From Capsicum annuum (lineage: Eukaryota > Streptophyta > Magnoliopsida > Solanales > Solanaceae), in assembly GCF_002878395.1 (NCBI RefSeq), contig NC_061115.1:59234357-59298356 (forward strand): a DNA stretch of 64,000 nucleotides, in the 5' to 3' direction. This document shows, one piece after another, positions 1-10,569 of this stretch. The stretch's first letter is position 1; each line of letters starts with the position of its first letter. The translations under genes and the position numbers were made by a program. The notes below the pieces were generated by a model, which was not told where the DNA came from, did not search any database, and was given only the letters and a program-made list of their open reading frames with translations.

Positions 1-380
1 GAAATACATATCATATTCATATTAAACAGTAACAAACATAACTATACTATATAACTTCATATGTATTTGCGAAATACAAAGGTAACTCATATAAAATAAG
101 AATATACATATGGATTAAGTGTGTATTCTGTAAATACATATGCAGAGCTATATGTATTTTATACGATGTTGAATTTGTCTTTGAACTGTAAATGTTATGT
201 CATTTTAGAGGGTAACATATGTACTTATTTGTTTTCTTTTATTGTTTAAGATATGTATCATGTATTTTTTATTACCTATATGTATATGTATATAATTGCC
301 ATTTTTGTTATAAAAATTTTGTGTCATATATGTTTATATATACATGTGAGTCAGATATGTATTTCTGTAAATACATATGC

Positions 381-421
<41 letters not shown>

Positions 422-584
422 TTTTACCGTAAAAACATATGCAAATCTGTATGTCTATTTATTTTGTATATTTTTTGAATATGTATGTTTGATATAGATA
501 TTTTTCTTTTAAAAATAAAAGATAGAGATAGAAAACTAAAAAAAAAAGAAGTGAAAAGGAAAAAAAAGAGAAATAGAAACTAGA
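1..584. other. AT-rich DNA without recognisable genes
   Basis: Very AT-rich sequence with several short ORFs made mostly of Tyr, Ile, Cys and Phe, which is what low-complexity AT-rich DNA gives by chance. Variants of the string TGTAAATACATATGCAGA recur near 129, 367 and 430. The copy at 355-378 forms a perfect hairpin with a 10-bp stem (ATATGTATTT / AAATACATAT) and a 4-nt loop. No domain, splice pattern or promoter can be supported. Confidence 0.7.
383..418. repeat. (AT)n microsatellite
   Basis: An uninterrupted AT dinucleotide run of 36 bases, directly downstream of the hairpin at 355-378. It is likely to vary in length between individuals. Confidence 0.95.
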
Positions 585-684
585 NNNNNNNNNNNNNNNN
601 NNNNNNNNNNNNNNNNNNNNNNNNNNNNNNNNNNNNNNNNNNNNNNNNNNNNNNNNNNNNNNNNNNNNNNNNNNNNNNNNNNNN
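585..684. other. Assembly gap of exactly 100 N
   Basis: One hundred consecutive N, the conventional placeholder for a scaffold gap of unknown size. The flanks are low-complexity A/G-rich DNA on both sides, which may be why assembly failed. Continuity across this point should not be assumed. Confidence 0.99.
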
Positions 685-707
685 AAATAAAAAAGCGAAA
701 AAAAAGA

Positions 708-1004
708 GATAATACCCAATTACCCCCTGAACTATACCCAAAAAGGCTATGACACACCTTAACTTAAAGAGGGTCCTATTACCCCTGAACTATTTAAAAG
801 TATAATTTTGACACTCTTAGTGCCTACGTAACACATACATGGCACAACACATTAAAGTATCTACGTAGGCACTCGTGTGTGTTACGTATGTGCCACATAA
901 GCACTGTCAAAATTACACTTTTAATTAGTTGATGGGTAATATGATCCCCTTTAAGTTGAGGTGTGTCATAACCTTTTTGAATTTAGGGGTAATTAGGTAT
1001 TTTC
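708..1004. mobile_element. Foldback MITE with long inverted repeats
   Basis: The two ends are inverted copies: GATAATACCCAATTACCCC at 708-726 pairs with GGGGTAATTAGGTATTTTC at 986-1004. The complementarity continues inward for about 100 bp per arm, through a segment matching TGACACACCT and its complement. The centre holds a second palindrome around TACGTAGGCAC. The length is 297 bp and there is no coding capacity. Elements with 'CCCCTGAACTAT ... GACACACCTCAACTTA' arms are, to my knowledge, abundant in Solanaceae genomes; this is recalled and was not searched. No clear target duplication is seen, partly because the left flank is next to the gap. Confidence 0.8.
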
Positions 1005-1610
1005 TCAAAGGAAAAAAAAGAAGAGAAGTGGAAGAGAGAAAATAAAGTGGAAAGAAAAAAATGGAAAAGAAAAAGAAAAAGAAATTAAAATTAAAAAAAA
1101 GATTAAAAAATGAAAAAACTAACAAGAAAAATAGTTAGAGATATAAGAGAATGATGTTTTGAACATCATGGAAATAATAATCTTCATATTTGAGTTTGAT
1201 TTGAAAAAAAATTTACTAATATAAATAAGAGTAATTTATGAGAATTTAATTAGATGAGATCATTATTCCTTATTTTACCCAACTAATTTGAGTAAAATAA
1301 AGGTAGTAAATCTTATTGTATGTGTATTTGTATAACAACAATTTACTTAAATACAAAATAAAATTTGTTATTTTTCATAATTATGAAACTGTTGCTATAA
1401 AAGTTGCAATTAAGGCTCTATAGTTATTATTTCTGAAAATTTCCCTTTCTTTCTTAAGTGAAAAGGCCTAGAGGGGCTTTTTATTAGTAAAAGAACTATT
1501 AATATATCAAAACCCAATTTGGTAAAGCCCAAATCTAATTTGGCAATCAATAAAAAACAAAACAAAATTGAAAAGGAAATAAGGAAATAAGCTAAGAATT
1601 TTCTAGAACA
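1005..1610. other. Unassigned AT-rich spacer between two MITEs
   Basis: Purine-rich on the plus strand up to about 1,130, then AT-rich. A 69-codon minus-strand ORF ends inside the next element's target duplication and has no recognisable motif. Nothing can be assigned. Confidence 0.6.
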
Positions 1611-1618
1611 TGTCGACA

Positions 1619-2229
1619 TAGGGATGGCAATGGGGTGGTGCGGGTGGGGTGCGGTGCGGATTTTAAACTATGCGGTTTGGTGTGAGTTTTAAGTTATGTA
1701 GTGCGGTGCGGGTTAAAGTAATTTTTTTAAATGGTGCGGTGCGGTGCGGGTTGCGGGTATATGCGGGTTTAAAATAACAAAAAAGTTAAAAATTAATATT
1801 GTTCTCATGAATATACCTAAAATTATATGTGTTCTTTACTTAAATTTTATGATACTTAAAATTACATTCATAACACTACAAATAAATAATTTTATAGTAG
1901 CTTTTTTAACATCTCTATTCATTTGAATAAAAATATGATATTTGATCATTACTTATACACATTATACTTTTTGATAATTTTTTAGTGAAAAGTGCTATAA
2001 TAGAAATTAGTTATTATTTTCTAGTTGTAAATTTGAAAATATTATGATTTTCAATAGAGTTACAAATTTTTCAAAAAAAAAAGGAAAAAAATAAAAATAT
2101 GGGGCGGTGCGGTGCAGTTTAGTTAGTGGGGTGAGTTTATGCGGGTTTAAATATCATGCGGTGCAGTGCGCTGCAATTTTAAAACTTGCGAATTTAGTAA
2201 AAACCCGCACCGCACCATTGCCATCCCTA
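1619..2229. mobile_element. hAT-type non-autonomous element (MITE) with 8-bp TSD
   Basis: Terminal inverted repeats TAGGGATGGCAAT (1619-1631) and ATTGCCATCCCTA (2217-2229) are perfect. They are flanked by an identical 8-bp duplication, TGTCGACA, at 1611-1618 and 2230-2237. An 8-bp duplication with short inverted ends of this type is diagnostic of the hAT superfamily. Subterminal DNA is packed with GCGGTGCGGGT-like motifs, inverted between the two arms, as expected for transposase-binding sites. The 611-bp interior is AT-rich and non-coding, so any mobility would need transposase supplied from elsewhere. The perfect ends and duplication suggest a fairly recent insertion. The target site is itself palindromic. 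Confidence 0.93.
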
Positions 2230-2237
2230 TGTCGACA

Positions 2238-2880
2238 TTTTTCATTTTCTTCATAGATACAAGCAATTTACGGCTGCTTTGATGACCAGTCAGGTGTACA
2301 AAAGAACTACCTGAATTAAGGAAACCAAGTCAGAGGCAGTCAAAAGCTGAGTCATGGCTGATTTTATTTCGGGCATTTACAACCATCTCACAATGCTATG
2401 TGATCAAACCATTGGAAGAGTTCTTCAACTCTTCTTATATTGGAGCTGGTTGGTTAATCTCAAGTAGTAAGAAGTATTCGTACCTCGACCCTTCGATTAC
2501 CTATAATTTGTGGAAACTAAATAGACTAAACCATTTCTTTGCCAGATTAAGCTCAATAGGGCGCTGATATCACTGACTAAAGGTACGAAATTCAGCTGAT
2601 TTGAGTAACCACAGTAAAGGTAAGGTGTTAAAATTATTCCAGATCTTGAAATGAACCATGTTGCATGTCTTTGTCCTGAAGTTAACCACTAAAGTATCTT
2701 GTCGAACCTTAACAAGAATCAATTCTTCTGGTAATTTTCATGTGGTCTGTTGTTTTTCACTAATCCAGATCTACTATATGTTGGTTGAACTGTGTTATCT
2801 TAAATCTATTCTGTAGCTTGCCTTGATTGCATTCATGTATGAAAATTTTTGTTTTGACATTTGACAATCTTTAATGTGGG
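2238..2880. other. Unassigned flank of LINE-1
   Basis: Moderately AT-rich sequence without a long ORF. It lies just beyond the RNase H end of the minus-strand LINE, so part of it may be that element's 3' untranslated tail. The T-rich patch near 2,845-2,870 could be a worn poly(A) tail read on the plus strand, but this is weak. Confidence 0.4.
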
Positions 2881-4476
2881 TATTTGTTGCTTGTTCAACT
2901 CAAAGATTGCTTTCCTTCTGTTGTAATATCTTGCAAAGATGTATATTCTTTATTTTGGTAAGCTGCAAAAACGAAAAATTCGTTATCAAAAAAGTCTTCC
3001 ATCTTGTTCCCTTCCCTGAGTTTATGCACCACCTCCACTTGGAATTGACTCATCAACCCTTTAATTCTCTGAATATCATTTGCAATTTTCCAAGGAACTT
3101 CCCAGATTCCATCAAGGATCGTCTTTAATATAAGTGAATCAGTTTTTATGACTACATGCGGTAAAATTCTACTGACACAGTATTCCAAACCCCTTTTGAA
3201 AGCTCACACTTCTACCTCCAGGCTATTTACAATCCACACTCGAAAGAACTAACATAAATGAAATCACCTGCAGTATCTCTTATACAAAAAGCACCTCCAT
3301 TAGGGACAAGATTACCTGTACAAGCTCCATGTAAATTACACTTGACAAAACCATTAATAGGGGGCTTCCATCTCACCACAGTGTCCTGAATATGAGGTTT
3401 ATAAGCTTCAAGCATCATAACTATAATAGGCGAACTACTAGGTGAATTTCTCAGCCAGGCATACCTTATATTAGCAAAAAAATAGACATTCCTATTCACC
3501 TCAAGTTTCATGCCATGAATTGACATCTTACCTCTATGCTTAATAGTATTTCTCCTCTTCCATACTTGCCATAATATAAAAGAAGGGATAGAAATAAATA
3601 ATGGTCTGAGCTTAGAACAACCCTTGGTAATCCACCATTTGTAGATGGATAAATAGACCTTGAATTCCAGCAGCTGCTACAAAACCAATCCACAATTTAT
3701 TAGCTGCTAAACATTGCGCAAACAAATGTTCATATGGTTCATGCACTAGTATTTCACAACATAGGCAATCAATAACTTCTTCCATCTCTGTATCAACCAG
3801 AAAGTCCCCAATAGGAAATCTTTTCTTCCATCATCTCTAAAAGAAAAAGGATATTTTAAAAGGTATTCCTTTTTTCCATACAAATCTGAGATCTCTATGA
3901 ACAACACCAGATTGTCTTATAATGTCCTAAGCACTATCAACAGTCAATTTTCTAGAATTTTGAGGCATCCACCGTGACTTATCTCAATCTTCAGACCTTT
4001 CTGTTGTTCTAAGCTTATTCACAACATGATCACACAAATTTTTAGGGAAAATTTCCTTAGTAGATTCACTTTCCATCCATTATGATCCATCAGTTAATGT
4101 ACATCTTCTAGCTCTCCATTATCAATGTAATCTATGGGTAAGTAGTAATGTAGAGCTCCTTTTTGGGTCCAATTATCAAATAGATACTAGCATGGCGATA
4201 TTTAGGTTCCCACCAAATCTCTTTATCAAAATAATATCTAGCTAGTAATATGTATTTCTATGTTTGAGAACCCCCTCTCCATTCAATAACTTGAGGTCTA
4301 TGCCTCTTACAGTACTTGATAAAATTAGTCCACATAGTCTTTTGTGTTCTAAAATTCCACCACATTATTGTAAATAAGGATTTAAATACATCAAACAGAG
4401 ATCGAAACCTAAGACCACCTTCCTCTTTTGGTAAGTAGGTATCAACCCATAAAACCTAGTGTTTATCCCTACCTAC
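2881..4476 (-). pseudogene. LINE-1 ORF2, 3' part: zf-RVT region and RNase H
   Basis: This is the C-terminal part of a plant LINE (L1/RTE-like, DUF4283-type) ORF2, broken by stops and frameshifts. Reading on the minus strand from 4,440 gives an 'EEGGLRFRSLFDVFKS' stretch followed by 'MWWNFRTQKTMWTNFIKYC', typical of sequence downstream of the reverse transcriptase. ORF pieces at 3,508-3,693 and 3,227-3,526 follow, the latter starting the RNase H-like domain ('VRWKPPINGFVKCN', then 'GGAFCIRDTAGDFIY'). The piece at 2,895-3,188 carries the RNase H end ('IKTDSLILKTILDGIWEVPW' and 'LREGNKMEDFFDNE'). In active copies the last motif is usually ADFLAN; here it is EDFFDN. The fragment joins at 4,476 to the target site of a TRIM element, and LINE sequence resumes beyond it. 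Confidence 0.85.
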
Positions 4477-4899
4477 TATTGGGTTCGAAATCGAGAGGTC
4501 GTCATGCGGAAGCTTTTAGTTTGCAAACCATATGACGGTAAATCAGACGACACATGAAAAATTAAACTAAAAATATATTATTGGATATGGTTTGGCCAAA
4601 CGGCTTACATATTAAAAATAAAATTGAAAATCCTAAAACTTATTGAGAGAAATCTCCCCCTAAACAAAGACTCTTTAAAGACTATATTGTGGATGCTATT
4701 GTGTTATGGTATGAGAAGGGGCTCTTCTATTTATAGAGTTCCAAAATCTTTCCTCCAAGAAAAAGGTTAGCCAAATATGGAAAAGGAATTGTATTTTTTC
4801 TTTCAGAAAAAGTATAAGTAATTATGGTAACTTTTATTTTCCTCCTAAGAAAAATTAAAACTTAAATATAGTAAGAAAATCAGGGCAAAAACCCTAACA
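4477..4899 (-). repeat. TRIM 3' LTR
   Basis: This is the left copy on the plus strand and the 3' LTR of the minus-strand TRIM. It starts TATTGGG where the other copy has TGTTGGG, so one terminal base has mutated. TATTTATAG near 4,728 may be a promoter TATA-like site on one strand, which is weak evidence. Confidence 0.93.
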
Positions 4900-5244
4900 A
4901 ATCTCCCCTTTTTGGCTTGATTTTCTTCAAAATACTCTTGATCCTCCTTCTTCTTATGCATGATCTTCGTTCTGTATATATATTCTTCATATATCACTGC
5001 TGTTTGGCAGGTTTAAAAATGGAGTTTTGGGGGTTAAAAAATATATTAGCCCTTTTCGGGTTAAAAATATTGGAGCCCTTTTATAGGGTTCAAAGTGAGC
5101 TTTATTTTCAAATATGTGACAACAGGATTGTTGAAAATATGATTGATAAGTATCTCCACATGTAGCTTTTGGACATATATCTTCATTATCATCAAATTTG
5201 TTGCAACTTTGATTAATGTTTTAACCATTGTCTCTGATACCACT

Positions 5245-5664
5245 TGTTGGGTTCGAAATTGAGAGGGCGTCATGCGGAAGCTTTTAGTTTGCAAATCATA
5301 AGACGATAAATCAGACGACACATGAAAAATTAAACTAAAAATATATTATTGGATATGGTTTGGCCAAATGGCCTACATATTAAAAAAATTGAAAATCCTA
5401 AAACTTATTGGGAGAAATCTCCCCCTAAACAAAGACTCTTTAAAGACTACATTGTGAATGCTATTGTGTTATGGTATGAGAAGGGGCTCTTCTATTTATA
5501 GAGTTTCAAAACTTTTCTTCCAAGAAAGAGGTTAGCCAAATATGGAAAAGGAATTATATTTTTTCTTTCAGAAAAAGTAAAAGCAATTATGGTAACTTTT
5601 ATTTTCCTTTTAAGAAAAAGTAAAACTTAAATATAGTAAGAAAATCAGGACAAAAACCCTAACA
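5245..5664 (-). repeat. TRIM 5' LTR with adjacent PBS
   Basis: This is the right copy and the 5' LTR of the minus-strand element. The primer-binding site at 5,231-5,242 reads TGGTATCAGAGA on the minus strand and is separated from the LTR by two bases, the usual spacing. Canonical TG...CA ends are retained. Confidence 0.93.
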
Positions 5665-5953
5665 CCTACCTTTTTTGAATTTCATAAAAATTTAGCAAAT
5701 AATTTATAAAGATCATGAATCGCATACTTTGGAGGCATAAGAGCAGATAACTGATAAATTGGAATGCCCTATAAAACATTATTAATCAACACAACTTTTC
5801 CTCCGAAAAATAATAATTTACCTTTCCATAGCCGAAGTTTATTTTGAACTTTCCTCAATAATTTTGTGAGGTGAATATTCCTCTTCCTACCATGTCCAAT
5901 TGGGCACCCTATATAGGTTAAAGGAAATTTGCCCTTAGAAAAGCCAGTACATT
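5665..5953 (-). pseudogene. LINE-1 ORF2, segment after the RT core
   Basis: The minus strand encodes 'CTGFSKGKFPLTYIGCPIG' followed by 'RKRNIHLTKLLRKVQNKL' and 'LWKGKLLFFGGKVVLINN'. In plant LINEs this TGF-x-x-GxFPFTYLGCPI block follows the YADD box of the reverse transcriptase. It is the same LINE copy as the segments at 2,881-4,476 and 8,287-10,564. It is bounded on the left by the TRIM and on the right by solo LTR A, so only about 290 bp remains between the two insertions. The visible frame has no stop over about 60 codons. Confidence 0.88.
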
Positions 5954-8286
5954 TTGTCACAATCCGAACCGGGGTCCTGGCCGTGACGAGTATTCCCAAA
6001 CCCGAAGATCTGGAACGCCCTCTGTCTATCTTGTAATCATGCACATAATTCATATGATCAAAGTAATATGGATTAGACACAATAATACGAAAACATGGTC
6101 AACAATTTAAAATAGTTAAGGGCCTGAAAACATGCCCAATAATATTTAATAAACATCTGCAATAATCTGCGAATCTCTACTGACATACTATCTGAATAAC
6201 TGGGACAAGGCCCCCAGCAAACCAAAAAACATACTGAAATAAATACTTAAATGACTAGGCCTTCCAAAGCAAAGAAGGCTCACCAATTGAACTCTGAGAC
6301 AACCCTATCTGTAGACTCTACTGAGGATCTGGACCCCTAGACTGTGCCTCAGTACCTGGGAGGAAGGGGGGGTCAGCACAATTGTACTGGCACGCGAAGC
6401 AATCCAAAATAGAGTAATTGAACATATATATATATATATAATACGTGAGAGCAAATTTTCATCAAACATTATGCATAAAATAGTTTCAGAAAACACATGG
6501 GCATCTTCTGAAAACATGTAACATATCTGTAAATCTTAAACTCTGATCTGTGTATTACTTCTGAGTTAGGTGGTATCCCCTACAAGTCTGATATTCCACG
6601 GGCGATATGAAATCCGCCATTGACTCGGCGGGGAAGCCTCCAACCTGAGTATGCCGCAAGGGTTGGAGTTCCTGAATTTGATATGCCATACGACACTTAA
6701 ATCAGCGTATAATAATATACCTGGGTCGGCAAACCACAATGTTAGGAAATGAGTTGCTTGAACTCAAGCCCTCTTCAAGGAACCACCTAACATCTCTGTA
6801 TGCCCATTTTTAACCTTTTCTGTACATGCAATATTCTGATTGTCTAAAATTATGATAGTCTGAAATGTTTATTAGTCTGAGTCTGATATGACATTGGTCT
6901 GAATTGGTATCGTCATACCAAGACTTGCAAGTCATGATTTCTGAGCCATAATACATTAAGCTAAATCTTTCATTTAAAGCATAATTTACATCACCAAAAC
7001 ATGCAACTGATATAGAAGATTTCGCATTTCGAAACTCAAGTCAAAATCATGCAAAAACTTCATTAACATATGGTGGTCTAGTGCCTTTAGCAAATCTATG
7101 CACTCTTTCATTACATGCATTATGAATATTAAACATTCATGCTAGATTCCCTCCTTAATAATTTAAAACCACCTTTAAATCATAACAAGAGTTCAATCAT
7201 TTCATATAGTGTTTTTCAAGGATGCATTGTAAAACAATTCATATGCTATGAGAAATCTGAAAAATTCATAATAAGAGGGAATTCACCAAAAATCATGCTC
7301 TCAACAAGAATTCATTCTTTAATACATGATTTCATACATTCATATTCTCAAATCACTTTAGGGAAGTTCAAAATACCAAAACAATGATGTTAAAACATTT
7401 AATACATGAATATATACATAGATTCAAAAACCCCATTCTAAAACATGATTTTTCTATGCCCATGAGAATTTAGGAAAACCCTGCGTACCTCTATTTCGAA
7501 AAATAATGGGTGGTTCTTGAAGCCTGTGGATTGGGGATTCCAAATCTCTAATCAATTTTGAAAACCTACGGTTGAATCTTGATTTATTTGGGTTTTTAGT
7601 TTGAAACCCTTGGGAGCGTTCTTGAGAATTTTTAGATGAATGTGGATGTATTTTGGAGAATTGGGGACTGAATTTTGTGTTTATGCTGAATAAGGATGGG
7701 AAGAGGACTATTTTGCCCCAAAAATGGAGTGTTTAAGTCACTTGAAACCATTACATAGGCGCCGCATATGATATCGCCTATATTTGCATAGGCGCCACAT
7801 ATGCTATCGCCTATATTTACATAGGCACCGCATATGCTATCGCCTATATTTACATAGGCACCGCATATGATATCTCGCATATGCTTTCCAGTGGCCATGT
7901 GCGATTGGTTAGGCGATGCATTCTACTTTGAAAAGCTATAACTTCTTGCTTGAGTGCCGGATTTTAGCAATATTGGTATCGTTGGAAAGATAACTCGAAA
8001 GCCTATCATTTTACACATATTAGACTCTCTAATTCAACATATACAAAGATTCATGGTCGATAGAAGTTGACACAAATTATAATATCCACTTAAACTTAAT
8101 CGATCGAAGTAGTTTTTCAACTCGTCCTTGAGTCAAAGGACCTCTATGGTCTAAATTCAAGCTTGAATGGATTCATATACTATGCAAATAATTAACATTC
8201 CATATTGGTATAGGATTTATAGCTTCGAGATTATCAACGAATCAGAATCATGGTCTATATTGTAGCCCAAAATGCGGGGCGTTACA
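5954..8286 (-). mobile_element. Solo LTR A of a gypsy-like element
   Basis: A 2.33-kb block with no gag or pol splits LINE-1. It is flanked by the 5-bp direct repeat ACATT at 5,949-5,953 and 8,287-8,291. Read on the minus strand it starts TGTAACGCCCCG and ends GTGACAA, close to the canonical TG...CA ends. No PBS, polypurine tract or second copy lies next to it, so it is best explained as a solo LTR left by recombination between two LTRs. Orientation follows the TGTAACRCCCC start shared with the other gypsy LTRs in the window (37,137 and 58,669). It contains a short AT run near 6,426-6,441 and a 33-bp tandem array at 7,754-7,884. Confidence 0.85.
7754..7884. repeat. 33-bp tandem array of hairpin units in solo LTR A
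   Basis: Three full units and a partial fourth start at 7,754, 7,787, 7,820 and 7,853 with an exact 33-bp period. Each full unit carries its own inverted repeat, ATAGGCG ... CGCCTAT (second-arm variants aside), around an AT-rich loop containing CATATG. On the minus strand the array translates as repeats of GDSICGAY, but the reading frame runs into non-coding LTR and I do not regard it as protein-coding. It is markedly more GC-rich than the surrounding LTR. Confidence 0.93.
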
Positions 8287-10564
8287 ACATTCTTCCACCA
8301 ATTGAAAAAAAGTGTGTGCAATGTTGTTGTGTAGAAAAAATGCATTTCTCCTCGTTAATCTTCTTCCCAGATGGATTTTCATACTTCACAAAAATCTACA
8401 TGATTAACTTCAAAGAGAATTTGTCAGCAGAAGCAAAGATGATAGTATCATCTACATAAGTAATTTGATTAATTTGTTCACTCCATTTAGGAAGGCGAAA
8501 AACCCTGAAACCACTATAAGTAAACAAACTGTTAAGTGCTTTGTTCAATACTTCAGCAACAATAATAAACAAAAGTAGGGAAAGAGGATCCCTATGCTTC
8601 ACCTCTCTTGAGGAGTGAAAAGATCAATGTGGTTGTCATTTATAAGAACAGAGTACCAATTTTTGGCCACCGGTCTCCAAACCATATTAGTAAAACAATT
8701 AGAGAAACCCATCTTCTCTAACACTTTGATTAAAAATCTCTACTTAACTCTATCATAAACTTTGTCTATGTCAAACTTAATTACCACATTTGTATTCTTT
8801 CTCCTTTTCCTAATATTAGTAATGATTTCTTGGGATGGCAGCACATTTTTAGTGAGCTTCTTCCCTTAACAAAACCAGACTAATTTTGGGAAATAAGCTT
8901 AGGTAGAACTCCTTCAATCCTGTCATGAATGATGCTAGAAATGATCTTATTGATAAAGTTACTCAAACTTACAGGTCTTAAGTTAGAGAAAGTCAGAACC
9001 TTCTCTTTCTTTGGCAGTAAGACCAGAATGGTATGAGTAATAGATTTAGGTAGTGTCCTTCTATCAAAGAAGGCCTAAACTACCTTCACAATATTATCTC
9101 CAACAACATCCCAGAAAAATTGGAAAAAGTATCCAATGAAGTGAATCCATTTAGACCACAGTCACTGTCCCCATTCAACTCAAATGCCATGCTTTTAACT
9201 TCTTCAAAATTTGGGTTCTTTTTTAAACTCTCATTCTCTTCCTCTATGATCAATTTAGGAACACTAGCATTTGTGATGTTGGTAAAAGTTAATTGCTTCC
9301 TCAACCACTTGAGAAATACCTTAAATTTTATTGATCTCTAATCTTTTCCTTCTACTATCAACCAAATTGTGAAAAAAATTGGTATTCCTATCCCCCTCAG
9401 AGAACTACTGCATGCTAGCTTTTTGTCTCCAATATTCTTCTCATAATATAAATATTGCCTCAACTTAGCCCGTGCCCTTTGCAAGAAAATTCTGTTATAT
9501 TACTAGCGTTTTCTTCAAATAGTTCCCCCTTAACTCTTACAATGTATTCCTTGATTTTCAACTTCTTGAAAATATCTCCAAGCATAACTCTGCTCTATTT
9601 GGTTAGTGCCATCTTGGTCTTCTTAATTTTTTGCTTCAACATAATAAATAGATCATCACAAACTGGTGAATCTGATGGAATCCAATTCTTCATTACCACA
9701 TCTTTGAATCCATATTTTTTAGTCCAAAATTTCAAAAACGTAAAAATTTTGTAAAATTCCTGATTCTGATCACCACACACTAACAATAAAGGAGCATGAT
9801 CTGACCCTGTTCTGTCTGAGTGCTCTATCTCAACACAACCCATACCTCCCAGGAACTCTTGGTTGATAACTATTTTGTCTAATCTCTTGAAAATACATTG
9901 TTCATCAGCCCTACCATTCCACTAAGTGAATGGACTCCATTTAAACATAATATCAGCTATGTCACAGGAATTTATACAAAAGGCAAAATCCTTATATTCA
10001 TTAGGATATACAGAGAGTCCTCCAATCTCCTTCTCTTTATTTATGATAACATTAAAGTCCCCTCCAACCATCCATGAAACTCTAATATTGTGATACATAG
10101 AGTAAATATCATCCCACAGAGCTAGTCTCTCAATCTTATCACATTTAGCATAGACAACTATAGCTACCATCTGAGAGCCATCTTAAAAATCAACTAAGAT
10201 ATGAGCTGCTATTTAGAGTTTGCTAGAATGTTCACCTTTATGTGATTTTGAACAAAAATCCAAAATTTCCCATTCACACTATAATTTGCATAATTTATGC
10301 CTAATATTCTTTTGTATTTCTGTATGTGCCTAGACTCTTAGAATTGTTCCATCAAAGCAATAAAAATAAAGTTTTGATGCCTATGGATCATTAGAACTCT
10401 ATGAAATACAGGCTATGATTTGACAAATCTAATGTTCTAAAAAGTGCTTTTAACTTTATTGATTAAATAGTTAGCCCCTCTCCTTGCACTAGTTCTTGTA
10501 GGATTGTCAGACTTAAACCTACTCTTTTTACCTTTTGTAATGGCATGTGGTGATAATCCAATAT
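8287..10564 (-). pseudogene. LINE-1 ORF2, endonuclease and reverse transcriptase
   Basis: From right to left on the minus strand the order is the APE-type endonuclease, then the reverse transcriptase. 'FIALMEQF' and '[13 protein letters not shown]' lie near 10,270-10,400. The ORF at 9,922-10,170 has 'VVYAKCDKIERLALWDDIY' and the endonuclease motif GGDFNVI. The ORF at 9,595-9,843 has GSDHAPLLL, the C-terminal catalytic box. The ORF at 9,086-9,304 has 'FELNGDSDCGLNGFTSLD', the RT entry. Near 8,690-8,760 lies DKVYDRVKxRFLIKVLEKMG (x = stop). The ORF at 8,396-8,602 has 'HRDPLSLLLFIIVAEVLNK' and YVDD, the polymerase aspartates. Stops and frame changes between pieces make it a dead copy. TSDs bound it on both sides (ACATT left, CTTTC right). 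Confidence 0.88.
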
Positions 10565-10569
10565 CTTTC

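Larger units (their letters stand above)
4477..5664 (-). mobile_element. Complete TRIM (miniature LTR retrotransposon)
   Basis: Two direct repeats of 423 and 420 bp (4,477-4,899 and 5,245-5,664), roughly 95% alike by eye, enclose only 345 bp. The right copy begins TGTTGGGTTC and both end CCCTAACA. A perfect 5-bp target duplication, CCTAC, lies at 4,472-4,476 and 5,665-5,669. On the minus strand a primer-binding site TGGTATCAGAGA (5,231-5,242, initiator-Met tRNA type) follows the 5' LTR, and a polypurine tract (AAAAAGGGGAGAT, complement of about 4,900-4,915) precedes the 3' LTR. No gag or pol is present, so it depended on another element for its proteins. It sits inside LINE-1 and is therefore younger than the LINE. 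Confidence 0.95.

Noticed and set aside
219..497. 92-codon ORF containing the AT repeat
   Set aside because: Tyr/Ile/Cys-rich translation of low-complexity AT DNA with no domain or gene context.
7754..7884. CRISPR-like regular repeats
   Set aside because: Units are directly adjacent with no unique spacers, and the context is a plant LTR.
7632..7898. Minus-strand ORF with repeated GDSICGAY units, resembling a repeat protein
   Set aside because: It is the translation of the 33-bp tandem array; the flanking codons are non-coding LTR and the element has no gene here.
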